Origin: Gordionus sp. m RMFG-2023
Taxonomy: Eukaryota; Nematomorpha; Gordioida; Chordodea; Parachordodidae
Assembly (NCBI RefSeq): GCF_954871325.1
Contig: NC_088777.1
Span: 34,511,366-34,575,365 of the forward strand
Direction of reading: 5' to 3'
Length of the DNA stretch: 64,000 nucleotides
In this document: piece by piece, positions 1 to 12,112 of the stretch
Position numbering within the stretch: position 1 is the first letter of the stretch
How the letters are laid out: each line of letters begins with the position of its first letter
Translations under genes and position numbers: made by a program
Notes under the pieces: generated by a model
The model's input: the letters and a program-made list of their open reading frames with translations, nothing else
Database searches by the model: none
What the model was told of the DNA's origin: nothing

Positions 1-2226
1 AAATTCAGTGAGGATGTATCATAGATAGGTGACAATTGTCATAATCGTTATTTTTGAACTTTTTTCAAATTTTTAAAGCAAATAGCTAAAAATATATATT
101 CTAAACATGTTAAATTTAAAATTTGTGAGGATGTATCATAGATAGGTGACAATTGTCATATCGCTATTTTTGAACTTTTTCAAATTTTTTTAAAGGAAAT
201 AGCTAAAAATATATATTCTAAACATGTTGAATTAAAAATTCAGTGAGGATGTATCATAGACAATTGTCATAATCGTTATTTTTGAACTTTTTTCAATTTT
301 TTTAAAGGAAATAGCTAAAAATATATATTCTAAACATGTTAAATTAAAAATTCAGTGAGGATGTATCATATATAGGTGACAATTGTCATAATCGCTATTT
401 TTGAACTTTTTCAAAATTTTTTAAAGGAAATAGCTAAAAATATATATTCTAAACATGTTAAATTAAAAATTCAGTGAGGATGTATCATATATAGGTGACA
501 ATTGTCATAATCGCTATTTTTGAACTTTTTCAAATTTTTTTAAAGGAAATATCTAAAAATATATATTCTAAACATGTTAAATTAAAAATCCAGTGATGAT
601 GTATCATAGATAGGTGACAATTGTCATAACCGCTATTTTTGAACTTTTTCAAATTTTTTTAAAGGAAATAGCTAAAATTATATATTTTAAACATGTTAAA
701 TTAAAAATTCAGTGATGATGTATCATAGATAGGTGACAATTGTCATAATCGCTATTTTTGAAATTTTTCAAATTTTTTTAAAGGAAATATCTAAAAATAT
801 ATATTCTAAACATGTTAAATTAAAAATTCAATTGTCATAATCGCTATTTTTGAACTTTTTCAAATTTTTTTAAAGGAAATAGCTAAAATTATATATTTTA
901 AACATGTTAAATTAAAAATTCAGTGATGATGTATCATATATAGGTGACAATTGTCATAATCGCTATTTTTGAATTTTTTCAAATTTTTTTAAAGGAAATA
1001 GCTAAAAATATATATTCTAAACATGTTAAATTAAAAATTCAGTGAGGATGTATCATAGATATGTGACAATTGTCATAATCGCTATTTTTGAACTTTTTCA
1101 AATTTTTTTAAAGGAAATAGCTAAAATTATATATTTTAAACATGTTAAATTAAAAATTCAGTGATGATGTATCATAGATAGGTGACAATTGTCATAATCG
1201 CTATTTTTGAATTTTTTCAAATATTTTTAAAGGAAATAGCTAAAAATATATATTCTAAACATGTTAAATTAAAAATTCAGTGAGGATGTATCATATATAG
1301 GTGACAATTGTCATAATCGCTATTTTTGAACTTTTTCAAATTTTTTTAAAGGAAATATCTAAAAATATATATTCTAAACATGTTAAATTAAAAATTCAGT
1401 GAAGATATATCATAGATAGGTGACAATTGTCATAATCGCTATTTTTGAACTTTTTTAATTTTTTTTAAAGGAAATATCTGAAAATATATATACTAAACAT
1501 GTTAAATTAAAAATTCAGTGATGATGTATCATAGATAGGTGACAATTGTCATAATCGCTATTTTTGAATTTTTTCAAATTTTTTTAAAGGAAATAGCTAA
1601 AAATATATATTCTAAACATGTTAAATTAAAAATTCAGTGAGGATGTATCATATAGGTGACAATTGTCATAATCGCTATTTTTGAACTTTTTCAAATTTTT
1701 TTAAAGGAAATAGCTAAAAATATATATTCTAAACATGTTAAATTAAAAATTTAAGAGGATGTATCATAGATAGGTGACAATTTTCATAATCGCTATTTTT
1801 AACATTTTTTAAAGAAAATAGCTAAAAATATATATTCTAAACATGTTAAATTAAAAATTAAGTTAGGATGTATCATAGATAGGTGACAATTTTCATAATC
1901 GCTATTTTTAACATTTTTTAAAGAAAATAGCTAAAAATATATATTCTAAACATGTTAAATTAAAAATTAAGTTAGGATGTATCATAGATAGGTGACAATT
2001 TTCATAATCGCTATTTTTAACATTTTTTAAAGAAAATAGCTAAAAATATATATTCTAAACATGTTAAATTAAAAATTAAGTGAGGATGTATCATAGATAC
2101 GTGACAATTGTCATAATCGTTATTTTTAAACTTTTTCCAATTTTTTTAAAGCAAATAACTAAAGATATATATCCTAAACATGTTAAATTAAAATATCAGT
2201 GAGGATGTATCATAGATAAGGGACAA
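1..2226 (+). repeat. ~117 bp tandem repeat array (array A1)
   Basis: About 19 head-to-tail copies of a 112-119 bp unit run from the window edge to about 2226; the left end lies outside the window. Each unit reads: GTGAGGATGTATCATAGATA, the palindrome TGACAATTGTCA, a T-rich stretch, then AACATGTT and an A/T tail. Some copies lack a few bases. The last three or four copies (from about 1750) form a shorter, more uniform subgroup, suggesting local amplification. The same unit in the same orientation fills the left arm of the foldback element at 9467-11980, so this array is probably the inner part of another such element cut by the window edge, not a free satellite. No coding capacity. Confidence 0.95.
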
Positions 2227-3159
2227 AAAATGTTATTATATATACGAGTAGTAAGGTACATAATAATTTTTGAGTGATAAAATGAGATGCTAATATATTT
2301 CTTGTAATTTTAATTTATAAAAAAATTCTTAAATATGTTATTGTCATAGACTGGGTCAGAAAATCAACTATCACATAAACTCATCTATGTTTTATTCATA
2401 TTATATTTTTAAGTTTAAGGATATTAAAATATTTCCTCTTTGAAGTTTCTAGTTAGGATAAAATTTACTTGGCACATCTTACAATGATATTTATACCATG
2501 TTTTTTTTTCGAGAATAAATTTTATGCGATATCTCATGAAGGAAATTACATATCATTGTACAGAGAAATAACTTTGTATAAATTATCTGCACCAATATCT
2601 TTTATATCAATCTCTATCGATGACATTTTAAATTATATTGGAAACTAGATTGTGTAGATTTCTAAATATTAATTTAAAGGATTAAGATTTTAGAATTAAT
2701 TATAAATATATCTTAATAATTTTTATATGCATTTAATATTTAAAATCTCTCGTTTTAAGCCTATTTAGCAAGAAAAATATTGACTAATCCTGAAATTACG
2801 ATAATAGATATCTATACCTTTATATAATCTATGAGAAAAATTGCTCTCATAATATTCTTCTTAATAAAATAGTGAATAATTAACGCCTGAAAAAAAGTAT
2901 AGCGCTTTATAACATGGTTCAAAGTTAATCCCAGTATCAATTTTAATGTGTAATTTTTCTCAAGTGTTTAAAATTCTAAATCTTAATATCAAAAACTATT
3001 TTAGTTATCAATTTAAAGTCAAATAATATTAAAACACTAATATTCTACAGTATTCATAAAAAACAACAGCCTGAAACAAGAATAGTAAGCTCAAAACATC
3101 TTAAATATTTGATACATTTATAGTTTAAATATTTTTATTTAAATTATATATATTTATTA
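2227..3159. other. AT-rich stretch without recognisable gene
   Basis: No credible reading frame or RNA gene. Around 2660-2750 the sequence resembles 45100-45190, which is inside the hAT derivative at 43511-45286, so at least part is transposon flank or terminal sequence. Confidence 0.5.
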
Positions 3160-3202
3160 ATGTACAAAAAATTTAATTTAACAATATATATAGATATAAA
3201 AA

Positions 3203-6200
3203 TTATGTATAAAATTTATTATTCATGATATTGATATCCCATGAATTTAAACATAAACACTGTTTAAGTGTTTCGGAGGCCATGCGATTTCTTTTCTTTG
3301 TTACGGTGTCCACCCCTCTTGAGAAGACACGCTCGCTCTCAACGGATGTACTTTGCTGCGACAAAAAATCTTTAGCCATCATGCAAAGGTACGGAAAACG
3401 CTCAGAATTACAGCTCCACCAATCCAACACTGTAGTCGTTGCTGAGACTACTGGATCAGCTAGGTATTCGGCGATCTCGTTCACCATTGGAACTAACGAG
3501 GCTTTCCTAAAAATATAAAATAAATTATTAAAATTAAATATATCAACTTTGAGAAAATTTAAAATAGTTATAGAATATTAAATATATACCTTCTCAGACT
3601 ATTTAAGATAGTTATTGACATCATTTCACAATTATCGTCTTTTTCTGATATTTCTGGGGATATATTACACCGGTATTTACCATATAAAGCAATCAATTTT
3701 TCATAATAACATTCTTTGTTCATCCATAAAGGTATGAATGTTTTCTTGATACGTGGATCAAGAAAACTACACACATATATTTCGAAATTGTCCATAATAT
3801 TGATATATTTTTGGCATTTAGCCAACATAGATCTAGACGATTCTCCTATAACATTATTATTACTGGTTTCAATACTTGTTACCAGTAATATTTGAATCGT
3901 ATCTAAATATAGTGCATACATCCCTATTGTAGATGTATTCGTGCTTATCTCGAACGTTATTTTATAAAAAGGATATAAAAAATCCTCTATATCTTTTAAC
4001 ATTCTACTCTCATCTGTATTAATGTAAAAATTTTCATTGATACATCTTTTCCCCATTTTAACAATAGTTTCTAAATTCTATAAATCAAACAGTAAAAAAA
4101 TTAAATATTAATATTAATACCTTATTAATTTTACTAAGCATGAGATACTTTGAATTCCACCTAGTTGACACATCTAATGGAATTTTGCAATTACAAATAT
4201 CAACAAAATCCTGCATCAAGGAAGGACTTTTATGAATTTTTTTCACCAACATCTCAACTTTTTCTAAATCTGTTGAGATTGTTGGCAGTCCTTCTTGTAC
4301 AATCAAATTAATAATGTGGGCAAGACATCTAATTGTGTTAAAATTTTGGTTATATGTCTCACGAATTAAAGGAATTATGAGCTTTCCCGCCGAAAGCATG
4401 TTCGATCCATTATCATGGGTAATGGATGATATTTTATCTATTATTTTGTACTCTGTCATTATTGATAATAATAATTCTTTAATATCTTCACCCGTGTGAG
4501 GGTGGGCAAATTCCGTAATTGATAATAAGGCATTAGTTATATTCCATTTATCATTTATATAATGGACCGTTATGGCGCAATAACTTATTAAATTATTGCT
4601 GGTCCATATGTCTGTTGTTATTGCCATCTTATTTTTATAATTATGGAAGGAATTCATAATATTTGTTTTAGCCTCGTTATATATATTGTTTAAATATTTC
4701 ATAGCAGTTTGCCTGCACCAAACTTTGGAGGTGTTGTTTAAATATGTAAAGATGTCTTTAAAATTTTTACTATCATACGTTCTAAATGAAATATTTTCAT
4801 TGATGATATATTTGAGTATTAATTTATTTAAATGAAAATTATCGTCTGTTGTAAGTTTTCTTGCCCCTATAATAGAATCAGGCAAAGGTGGCGAATCATT
4901 GATTACTTCAGGATGTTTGGTTAGAAGATGTTTGCGCAAATTGGCTAAAATAAATTATATATATTATTAAATAAATTATATATATTATATATGTCGTATT
5001 TGGGATATGGAATCATGTGAGATTCGGAATCCCAACGTTGGGATTCAAGATCTTGAATCCCCACGTTTTATTCGGGATCTTTTTGTTTAAATATTTTTAT
5101 TAAAATATTTAAAAAATATTCCGAATCCCCATGAATAAAAAATAAAATAATATAATTACTTTTTCTTCTCTTTTTTACGGCTGGCACCACATAATTAAAA
5201 GGCCAAAATAAGGGATTTAAAAAGGGAATTTAAAAAAAAGTAAATAGTATAAAATTAAGGCATATAATGAATGAAAAGGGATGAGGTTAAGACATTTTTG
5301 TTTTAGAAAATATTAAAAAATATATTTATAAAAAATCCGAATTATTGCAACAATTATTCAATGCAATATGGCATTTCATTGAACATTTAAGCAGGGATCC
5401 AAACATTTATAACGGTTCAGTATATAAAAAATTATAATGGTTTATTTTTCTGGATGTAATATTGAGTTAGCCGTTCTAAAATATCAAATATGAATAAGGA
5501 AAAATACTATGTATCTTTAGGTTGAGACAAATAAGGTCAGACTCATTTAGAGATTGTTAAAACTTAATTATTTATAACAACGAACAAATTTTAAGTTGAG
5601 ATTATCAAAATGTTTTTTTTTAAAAAAAGCTAAGGACCAATATATATTTTTATTTAGTTTTTATATTTTTTTTTTACATATTTTTATATAGTTTTAATAT
5701 TTTAGTGTTTTATCATATTTTTTTAAATTATAACAATATCAATATTATCAAAATAAAATTTTAAAAAATAAAACAAATAACAATGGCAATATTTAGAAGT
5801 TTTGGAAGCAGGAAAATTTATTTTCTTTTTTGAGAAAATTAGAGAGTAAAATTTTGTCAGCCCAGGCAAATTCTGTTTCTAGTGAAAGGCTATTTTTCTG
5901 TAGCCAATCGCCTATTAGAGGAAAGGCGTACACAATTGAAATAAAAAAAATAGACATTCTTCTTTTTCTAAGTAAAAATTTGGATTTATAATATGTATTT
6001 ATTTTTTGTTATTATGGATTATGGAATTAAAGAAATAAATAAAATAAATTCAATAAAGTGAAAAAATTATAGCATTAAAGTTTTGAAATATTTAAAAACA
6101 CCGTGAATTTTCGGGCGTGAAACAAAATATTGCCTTTGAGTATTTAATGATTTAAAGCATAAAAGTAATACAATATTAATTATCTCTAAAAAATAAAATT

Positions 6201-8750
6201 TTCTGGTGAAAATATAATTTAATTGTTTTTTTTTAAAAAAGATTCCGAATCCCCTTAAATATTTTTTTAAAAAAAATTTATTTTTGTTATAAATATCTGA
6301 ACCAGGAGGTTCCAGCAACACAAATTTCTGTAGAAAGGGCTTTTTGTGTTATCGTCACTACGAACAAAAAGGAATCTATTTATACTTGAAAATATATAGC
6401 TTATATGTTCAAATAAATATTTAAAAATGAGTTATTTTGAATCTTATATATTTTTTTATATATAATTCATAAATGCTTATAATAAAAATAAATTAAAAGA
6501 TGGTGTTGCTTCAATAAAAAAAAATTTCTAACCGTAATGAACCTTTATAATTAGCTGAACCGAACGGAACCTTTATATAAATTCCTTCTCAAGCACCGTA
6601 ACCAAAACGTAACTATTATAATTTTTTATATACTGAACCGTAACCAAACTGAACCGTTATAAATAACGGTTCGGGTCCCTGCTTAAATGTTGCAATAATT
6701 CGGATTTTTTGTAAATATATTTTTTAAAACAAAAAAGCCTTAACCTCATCCCTTTTCATTCATTATATTTCTTAATTTTATACTATTTACTTTTTTTTTA
6801 AATTCTCTTATTAAATCCCTTATTTTGGTTTTTTAATTATATGGTGCCAGCCGCAAAAAAGAGCATGGGGATTCGGAATATTTTTAAAATATTTTTTTTA
6901 AAAATATTTAAAAAAAAAGATCCCGAATAAAACGTGGGGATTCAAGATCTTGAATCCCCACGTTGGGATTCCGAATCCCACATGATTCCCCAATACGACA
7001 TATATATTATTAAATAAATCAAAAGAAACTATATTCTAAACCCTGCCTCCTTTCGATTATTCAAACATTTGAATGTTGATGCATAATGCACTAACTAATA
7101 AAAATTTTAATACTGATATATTGCCTATCATTAATGTTAAGCCCGATTTGATCGATTTTTAAAAAGACCTGAATAATATTATGTAATCATGGAGATTTTA
7201 TAGATGACAGATAGGTTTTTATTTTACCAAATCTCGAGGCTTACTTATTATTTTGCTAAAATCCTAATTTGGCCATTTTTAAGAAATCGAAAGGGGTCGG
7301 CCGAAAAGTGATTGATTTGACAATGACCCTACAAAGAAGTATTAAATAATACTAAGAATTAATACCTATTTTGTTGTTAATAAGCTAAGTTACAATCAGA
7401 AATTAATAAATAAAATATATCAGAGGGCTAGATCGTATTTTAATTTTTTTATATATACCACCGGGCTGGGCCTAAAATTATTTATAAAAAAATATCCGAA
7501 CAGGACCGGCCATATATATCAAATTAAATATTTAAAATCGCTTTTATTAGCTAAAAATCTATTATAAATATAATATATTTTAAAAAAATCCGGGCCGGGC
7601 TAGCCGTATATTGTAAATTAAATATTTGTAATACCTATTATTAGCTATAAAAATCTATTATAAATAGAACTGTATTTATATTGATATAAAATTTATAAAA
7701 ATATTATTTAAAAATATCCTAAATAAAAAAATATATGTATATTATTTTAAAAATAAAATAAATTAACCAATCACAAAAGAACAATAATATATCAAAAAAA
7801 AATAACATAAAAAACATTTAAAAAAATAACAAAAAAATTCAATATAAAAAGAAGTCCGAGTCAAAAAAACGACCCAAACTCTGGGTCGGGGTCGCGACGT
7901 TTGAACAACATAATAATGAGCCCCTCCAAAAAAATAGTAACCTAACTTAATATTCTAAATAATTAATATTAAGTATAAATTATTACCTTTTTTGAAAAAT
8001 ATAGCCAGGTTTATATATTGAATATATTTTCTATATTTTAATTAGGTTTAAAATAATAAAAAATTAGAGTAAAAAATAAAAAGATAGGTAAATTTAGCAC
8101 TTAAATAAGATAAAATAGGCCATTATGAAGTAATAATTAAATCTTTATAAGCAAATATCGCAAAATTGACAGAGCTGTACCGTCATAAAAATTAAAATTT
8201 TTTTAATTTAGTTTTTATTTTTTTATATATTGAAAATAAATAAGTTATTATCCACTTTTAGCTTAAAAATATTTAAAAACTGGAGGAAAACAAAACAATT
8301 CTAGACCAACATTAAAATCCTAAAAACCCCGAAATATTTTATGTTTTTTTAAATATTAAAAAACATTACTGCCATCATAAGGAATAATTTCTTTTTAAAT
8401 TTGAAAATTTAATTTAATGTAACTATATAAAAACAAAAATTTATTAAACTTGTAGCGGTAGTGGAACGATATATTTTTTCGCAATGATTGCATTTTTTGT
8501 GTGATTTATTTGGACTATAATTATAATTTGATTTAATATTGAAACTACTATTAATCGCAGAAGAATTTAAATCCTGTTCTATTAGTGAATCCGAAAAAGG
8601 CTCCAACTAAAATTATAAATATATTAAAATAAAGGTTATAATTGCATAAAATCGAAATAATATCATAAAGGTTTATGGTTATTGATTTACTTGATTTTCT
8701 CTATCATCTTGAGTTGACCTTGATGGCGTAGAACTTGAACTTTGTGACAT
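3203..8750 (-). CDS. hAT-family transposase (5 exons, 610 aa)
   Basis: Spliced minus-strand exons: 8750-8691, 8606-8450, 4944-4121, 4077-3590 and 3506-3203. All introns are GT-AG and the joined length, 1833 nt, is an exact multiple of three: 610 residues plus stop. Seen in the protein: a BED-type zinc finger (C59, C62, H78, H83); the hAT RNase H-like core with first aspartate D184 in TTDIWTS and second D250 in THDNGSNM; the C-x2-H motif at 279-282 (RCLAHIINL); TRWNS at 334-338; a tryptophan pair at 539-540; and the C-terminal dimerisation/catalytic segment SVESERVFS with E568. Length and order match active hAT transposases, where the three acidic residues cut DNA at the element ends and create 8 bp target duplications. 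The start codon was chosen because ATG at 8750 opens an exon with a consensus donor and gives an N-terminus ahead of the BED finger. Function is inferred from motifs; activity is untested. Confidence 0.88.
5851..5991 (+). pseudogene. hAT transposase C-terminal relic 1
   Basis: A 46-codon open stretch ending in TAA holds the hAT dimerisation signature: ANSVSSERLF followed by KNLDL at the end, as in the usual ending with a conserved leucine-rich tail. Nothing upstream in this frame can be followed. It is a fragment of a transposase unrelated in sequence to the intact one at 3203-8750. Confidence 0.7.
6309..6389 (+). pseudogene. hAT transposase C-terminal relic 2
   Basis: A short + strand frame reads VPATQISVERAF, the hAT (S)xER-F signature with its usual preceding 'PAT', then ends at TGA after 26 codons. 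Different family from relic 1 at 5851-5991. Confidence 0.6.
7020..8400. other. rest of transposase intron 3, AT-rich
   Basis: No gene seen. At 7450-7620 there are dispersed GGGCTGGGCC, GGACCGGCC and GGGCCGGGCT words in a T/A background, the same style of subterminal word cluster seen at 27390-27490, 47785-47940 and 53942-54165, so a decayed GGCC-word MITE is likely here. At 7855-7900 there is an isolated GGGTCGGGGTCGCGAC stretch resembling the tip of the 9467 foldback. Confidence 0.4.
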
Positions 8751-9174
8751 CACACTAAGAAAAGTTTTATATAAAAATAATATTTAAGAAATGTTTTAAA
8801 TTGGACAACTTTTATTAATAAAATTTATGTTAATAATATTAAATTATAATTTTAAAAACAAAAAATGAATAAAATAAAAAAATTTAGATTTATACCCCTA
8901 AAAATAATAAAAAAAAATTTGGAAAGTTAAAAAAAATGATTATTAATCATATCCCTATCCCTAACAATGAAGAAAAGAAAAAATCTCAACAAATTTGCCG
9001 TCTAGCTGGCACCACTAAAAGTAAAATAAAATATCTTTTATAATTTTAGAATTTAAATAGTCACTTCACTTCCATATGGAATTTTTAAACTAATAAAACA
9101 ATAAATTTTTTAAATAAGTATTTGCGATTCCGGATGCATTTTTCAATTAAAATATGAATTTTTTTAAATATAAT

Positions 9175-9466
9175 TTAATAATTTAGGCGAGCTATATTTT
9201 TCATAAATGTAGTGTTAAGTCGAGTTTTTTTAAGTCGTACTGTAATTCTGAGCGTTTTCCGTACCTTTGCATGATGGCTAAAGATTTTTTGTCGCAGCAA
9301 TACATCCGTTGAGAGCGAGCGTGTCTTCTCAAGAGGGGTGGACACCGTAACAAAGAAAAGAAATCGCATGGCCTCCGAAACACTTAAACAGTGTTTATGT
9401 TTAAATTCATGGGATATCAATATCATGAATAATAAATTTTATACATAATTTTTATATCTATATATA
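9175..9466 (+). pseudogene. inverted copy of hAT transposase 3' end
   Basis: Reverse complement of about 3186-3420, nearly base for base, including the SERVFS region, the KKRNRMASETLKQC stretch, the stop codon and ~35 bases past it. A 2 bp difference after the CAGCAA codons breaks this copy's frame. Similarity stops at a TATATATA tract exactly where the foldback TAGTGTTG terminus begins at 9467. It lies opposite to the intact transposase, so the locus from 3186 to 9466 is bounded by inverted copies. Confidence 0.9.
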
Positions 9467-9599
9467 TAGTGTTGTTAAAACGCCGCGAGTCGCGACCCCG
9501 ACCCAAAGCTCGGGTCGTTTTATTCGACTCCGACTCAAAGTTTGGGTCGTTTTTTTCGACTTCGACCCGAGTTCAAGCCGAAAAAAACGACCTCGACCC

Positions 9600-9862
9600 A
9601 AAATATGGGTCGTTTTTTACGACTCCGACTCAAAATTTGGGTCGTATTTTTCGACTCAAATTTGAAATTTGGGTCGTATTTTTCGACTTAAACTTGAAGT
9701 TTGGGTCATATTTTTCGACTCAAACTTGAAGTTTGGGTCGTATTTTTCGACTAAAACTTGAAGTTTGGGTCGTATTTTTCGACTAAAACTTGAAGTTTGG
9801 GTCGTATTTTTCGACTCAAACTTGAAGTTTGGGTCGTATTTTTCGACTCCAACTCAAGGTTT
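9600..9862 (+). repeat. ~32 bp subterminal tandem repeat, left arm
   Basis: Seven to eight copies of a 32 bp unit containing TTTGGGTCGTATTTTTCGAC and CAAACTTGAAG. It gives a long repetitive open frame by chance, which is not a gene. Mirrored at 11585-11847. Confidence 0.9.
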
Positions 9863-10204
9863 GGGTCGTTTTTCTGACTCAGACTCAAACATCGGGTCGT
9901 TTTATTCAATCCGACTCAAAATATGGATCTTTCTTTTTAAAGACGACTTAAAGTTAGGGTTGCTTTTTTTCACCCTTAACCCAATATCTAGATCATTTTT
10001 TTTGACCAAAAGTCAAATAACATTTAGTATATATTAATATTATAGGCGGGAAAGTTACTTAAAGCTTCTTTAAATTATAATGCTCTGGATTAACTATTCA
10101 TCATAGTTATTTTTTAAAATTTTTAAGTGAAGATGCACCATAGAAAAGAGCCATTTGTTATGATGCTTATTTTTGAACTTTTTTAAATGAAATAGATGAA
10201 AATA

Positions 10205-11250
10205 TATATTCTAAACATGTTAAATTTAAAATTTGTGAGGATGTATCATAGATAGGTGACAATTGTCATAATCGTTATTTTTGAACTTTTTTCAAATTTT
10301 TAAAGCAAATAGCTAAAAATATATATTCTAAACATGTTAAATTTAAAATTTGTGAGGATGTATCATAGATAGGTGACAATAGTCATAATCGCTATTTTTG
10401 AACTTTTTCAAATTTTTTTAAAGGAAATAGCTAAAAATATATATTCTAAACATGTTAAATTAAAAATTCAGTGAGGATGTATCATAGATAGGTGACAATT
10501 GTCATAATCGTTATTTTTGAACTTTTTTCAATTTTTTTAAAGGAAATAGCTAAAAATATATATTCTAAACATGTTAAATTAAAAATTCAGTGAGGATGTA
10601 TCATATATAGGTGACAATTGTCATAATCGCTATTTTTGAACTTTTTCAAATTTTTTTAAAGGAAATATCTAAAAATATATATTCTAAACATGTTAAATTA
10701 AAAATTCAGTGAGGATGTATCATCATATATAGGTGACAATTGTCATAATCGCTATTTTTGAACTTTTTCAAATTTTTTTAAAGGAAATATCTAAAAATAT
10801 ATATTCTAAACATGTTAAATTAAAAATTCTTGTCACCTATATATGATACATCCTCACTGAATTTTTAATTTAACATGTTTAGAATATATATTTTTAGCTA
10901 TTTCCTTTAAAAAAATTGAAAAAAGTTCAAAAATAACGATTATGACAATTGTCACCTATCTATGATACATCCTCACTGAATTTTTAATTTAACATGTTTA
11001 GAATATATATTTTTAGCTATTTCCTTTAAAAAAATTTGAAAAAGTTCAAAAATAGCGATTATGACTATTGTCACCTATCTATGATACATCCTCACAAATT
11101 TTAAATTTAACATGTTTAGAATATATATTTTTAGCTATTTGCTTTAAAAATTTGAAAAAAGTTCAAAAATAACGATTATGACAATTGTCACCTATCTATG
11201 ATACATCCTCACAAATTTTAAATTTAACATGTTTAGAATATATATTTTCA
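10205..11250. repeat. ~117 bp arrays, head-to-head (array A2)
   Basis: Left half (to about 10828) has five to six copies in the A1 orientation; right half (from 10829) has three to four copies inverted. Palindromic cores TGACAATTGTCA and AACATGTT are kept in nearly every unit; a few copies read TGACAATAGTCA. Confidence 0.95.
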
Positions 11251-11584
11251 TCTATTTCATTTAAAAAAGTTCAAAAATAAGCATCATAACAAATGGCTCT
11301 TTTCTATGGTGCATCTTCACTTAAAAATTTTAAAAAATAACTATGATGAATAGTTAATCCAGAGCATTATAATTTAAAGAAGCTTTAAGTAACTTTCCCG
11401 CCTATAATATTAATATATACTAAATGTTATTTGACTTTTGGTCAAAAAAAATAATCTAGATATTGGGTTAAGGGTGAAAAAAAGCAACCCTAACTTTAAG
11501 TCGTCTTTAAAAAGAAAGATCCATATTTTGAGTCGGATTGAATAAAACGACCCGATGTTTGAGTCTGAGTCAGAAAAACGACCC

Positions 11585-11847
11585 AAACCTTGAGTTGGAG
11601 TCGAAAAATACGACCCAAACTTCAAGTTTGAGTCGAAAAATACGACCCAAACTTCAAGTTTTAGTCGAAAAATACGACCCAAACTTCAAGTTTTAGTCGA
11701 AAAATACGACCCAAACTTCAAGTTTGAGTCGAAAAATATGACCCAAACTTCAAGTTTAAGTCGAAAAATACGACCCAAATTTCAAATTTGAGTCGAAAAA
11801 TACGACCCAAATTTTGAGTCGGAGTCGTAAAAAACGACCCATATTTT
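11585..11847 (-). repeat. ~32 bp subterminal tandem repeat, right arm
   Basis: Reverse-complement partner of 9600-9862 with the same copy number and spacing, showing that the two arms were homogenised or duplicated recently. Confidence 0.9.
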
Positions 11848-11989
11848 GGGTCGAGGTCGTTTTTTTCGGCTTGAACTCGGGTCGAAGTCGAAAAAAACGA
11901 CCCAAACTTTGAGTCGGAGTCGAATAAAACGACCCGAGCTTTGGGTCGGGGTCGCGACTCGCGGCGTTTTAACAACACTAAGCCACCTT

Positions 11990-12112
11990 AATAATCTTTT
12001 GCTTGTTCCGGTAGTCTCAGAAACCTGTGGATCATTTGGACCCCAAGTCCTAAAATTATTCAAAACAATAGGGCAAAGGTTACATTTAATCACAGGTGAT
12101 CCAAAAAAGACT
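11990..12112 (+). pseudogene. retroelement C-terminal remnant
   Basis: The + strand encodes VPVVSETCGSFGPQVLKLFK followed by a basic stretch. From memory this resembles the extreme C-terminal segment (a 'ETxGxFG..' motif) of reverse-transcriptase elements common in invertebrates, the same class as the piece at 40421-40907. It starts immediately outside the foldback terminus, so the foldback landed in it. Fragment only; no function. Confidence 0.45.

Larger units (their letters stand above)
5392..6681 (+). mobile_element. inner hAT-like unit of the hairpin element
   Basis: Begins CAGGGATCCAAAC and ends GGTTCGGGTCCCTG, a typical hAT terminal pair, with the word AACGGTTC repeated near both ends (5410-5420; 6530-6675). 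The 8-mers just outside, CATTTAAG on the left and CTTAAATG on the right, are reverse complements and not a direct duplication. The inner unit is therefore part of the palindrome itself and not a simple later insertion. Confidence 0.6.
4975..7000. mobile_element. 2 kb hairpin (foldback) element in transposase intron 3
   Basis: Sequence from about 4988 reads ATGTCGTATTTGGG followed by alternating GGGATTC and GAATCCC words and CCCCACGTTTTATTCGG; the same sequence returns in reverse complement at 6915-7000 (ending CCCCAATACGACAT). The inverted similarity continues inward to about 5440 and 6590, with a small insertion in the left arm near 5350. The core carries two unrelated hAT C-terminal relics. 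Flanks on both sides are (TA)n with TATTATTAAATAAAT, so a target duplication cannot be read with certainty. Most likely a non-autonomous hAT-derived palindrome. Confidence 0.75.
3160..8760 (-). mobile_element. hAT DNA transposon, apparently coding-intact
   Basis: The minus strand encodes a full five-exon hAT transposase (see the CDS 3203-8750). Exact termini could not be fixed: no matching pair of terminal inverted repeats with an 8 bp target duplication was found around it, and both flanks are rearranged. The right flank carries an inverted copy of the transposase 3' end (9175-9466). The third intron has been enlarged to 3.5 kb by a hairpin element (4975-7000). A minus-strand AATAAA lies at 3163-3168, about 35 bases past the stop codon. 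The clean reading frame argues for a young or recently active copy. Confidence 0.8.
9467..11980. mobile_element. foldback element with GGGTCG words and ~117 bp arrays
   Basis: Starts TAGTGTTGTTAAAACG and ends in its exact reverse complement CGTTTTAACAACACTA. The two arms are mirror images almost throughout: a GGGTCG/CGACCC-rich tip, a ~32 bp tandem block, a unique stretch containing AGGCGGGAAAGTTACTTAAAG, then the ~117 bp repeat. The turning point is at about 10828, with almost no spacer; the left arm has roughly two more repeat copies than the right. No transposase is encoded, so it must depend on one in trans; the terminus fits hAT. Flanking 8-mers (TATATATA and AGCCACCT) do not match, so one flank has been rearranged after insertion. 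Confidence 0.93.

Noticed and set aside
1-2226. CRISPR-like direct repeat array
   Set aside because: Units abut with no unique spacers, the repeat is ~117 bp and the DNA is animal; it is a tandem repeat related to foldback arms.
9469-10037. Two open frames on the + strand with repeated GRIFRLK/FGSYFST peptides
   Set aside because: They are translations of the 32 bp GGGTCG tandem block and recur mirror-wise at 11410-11978; no start context or domain.
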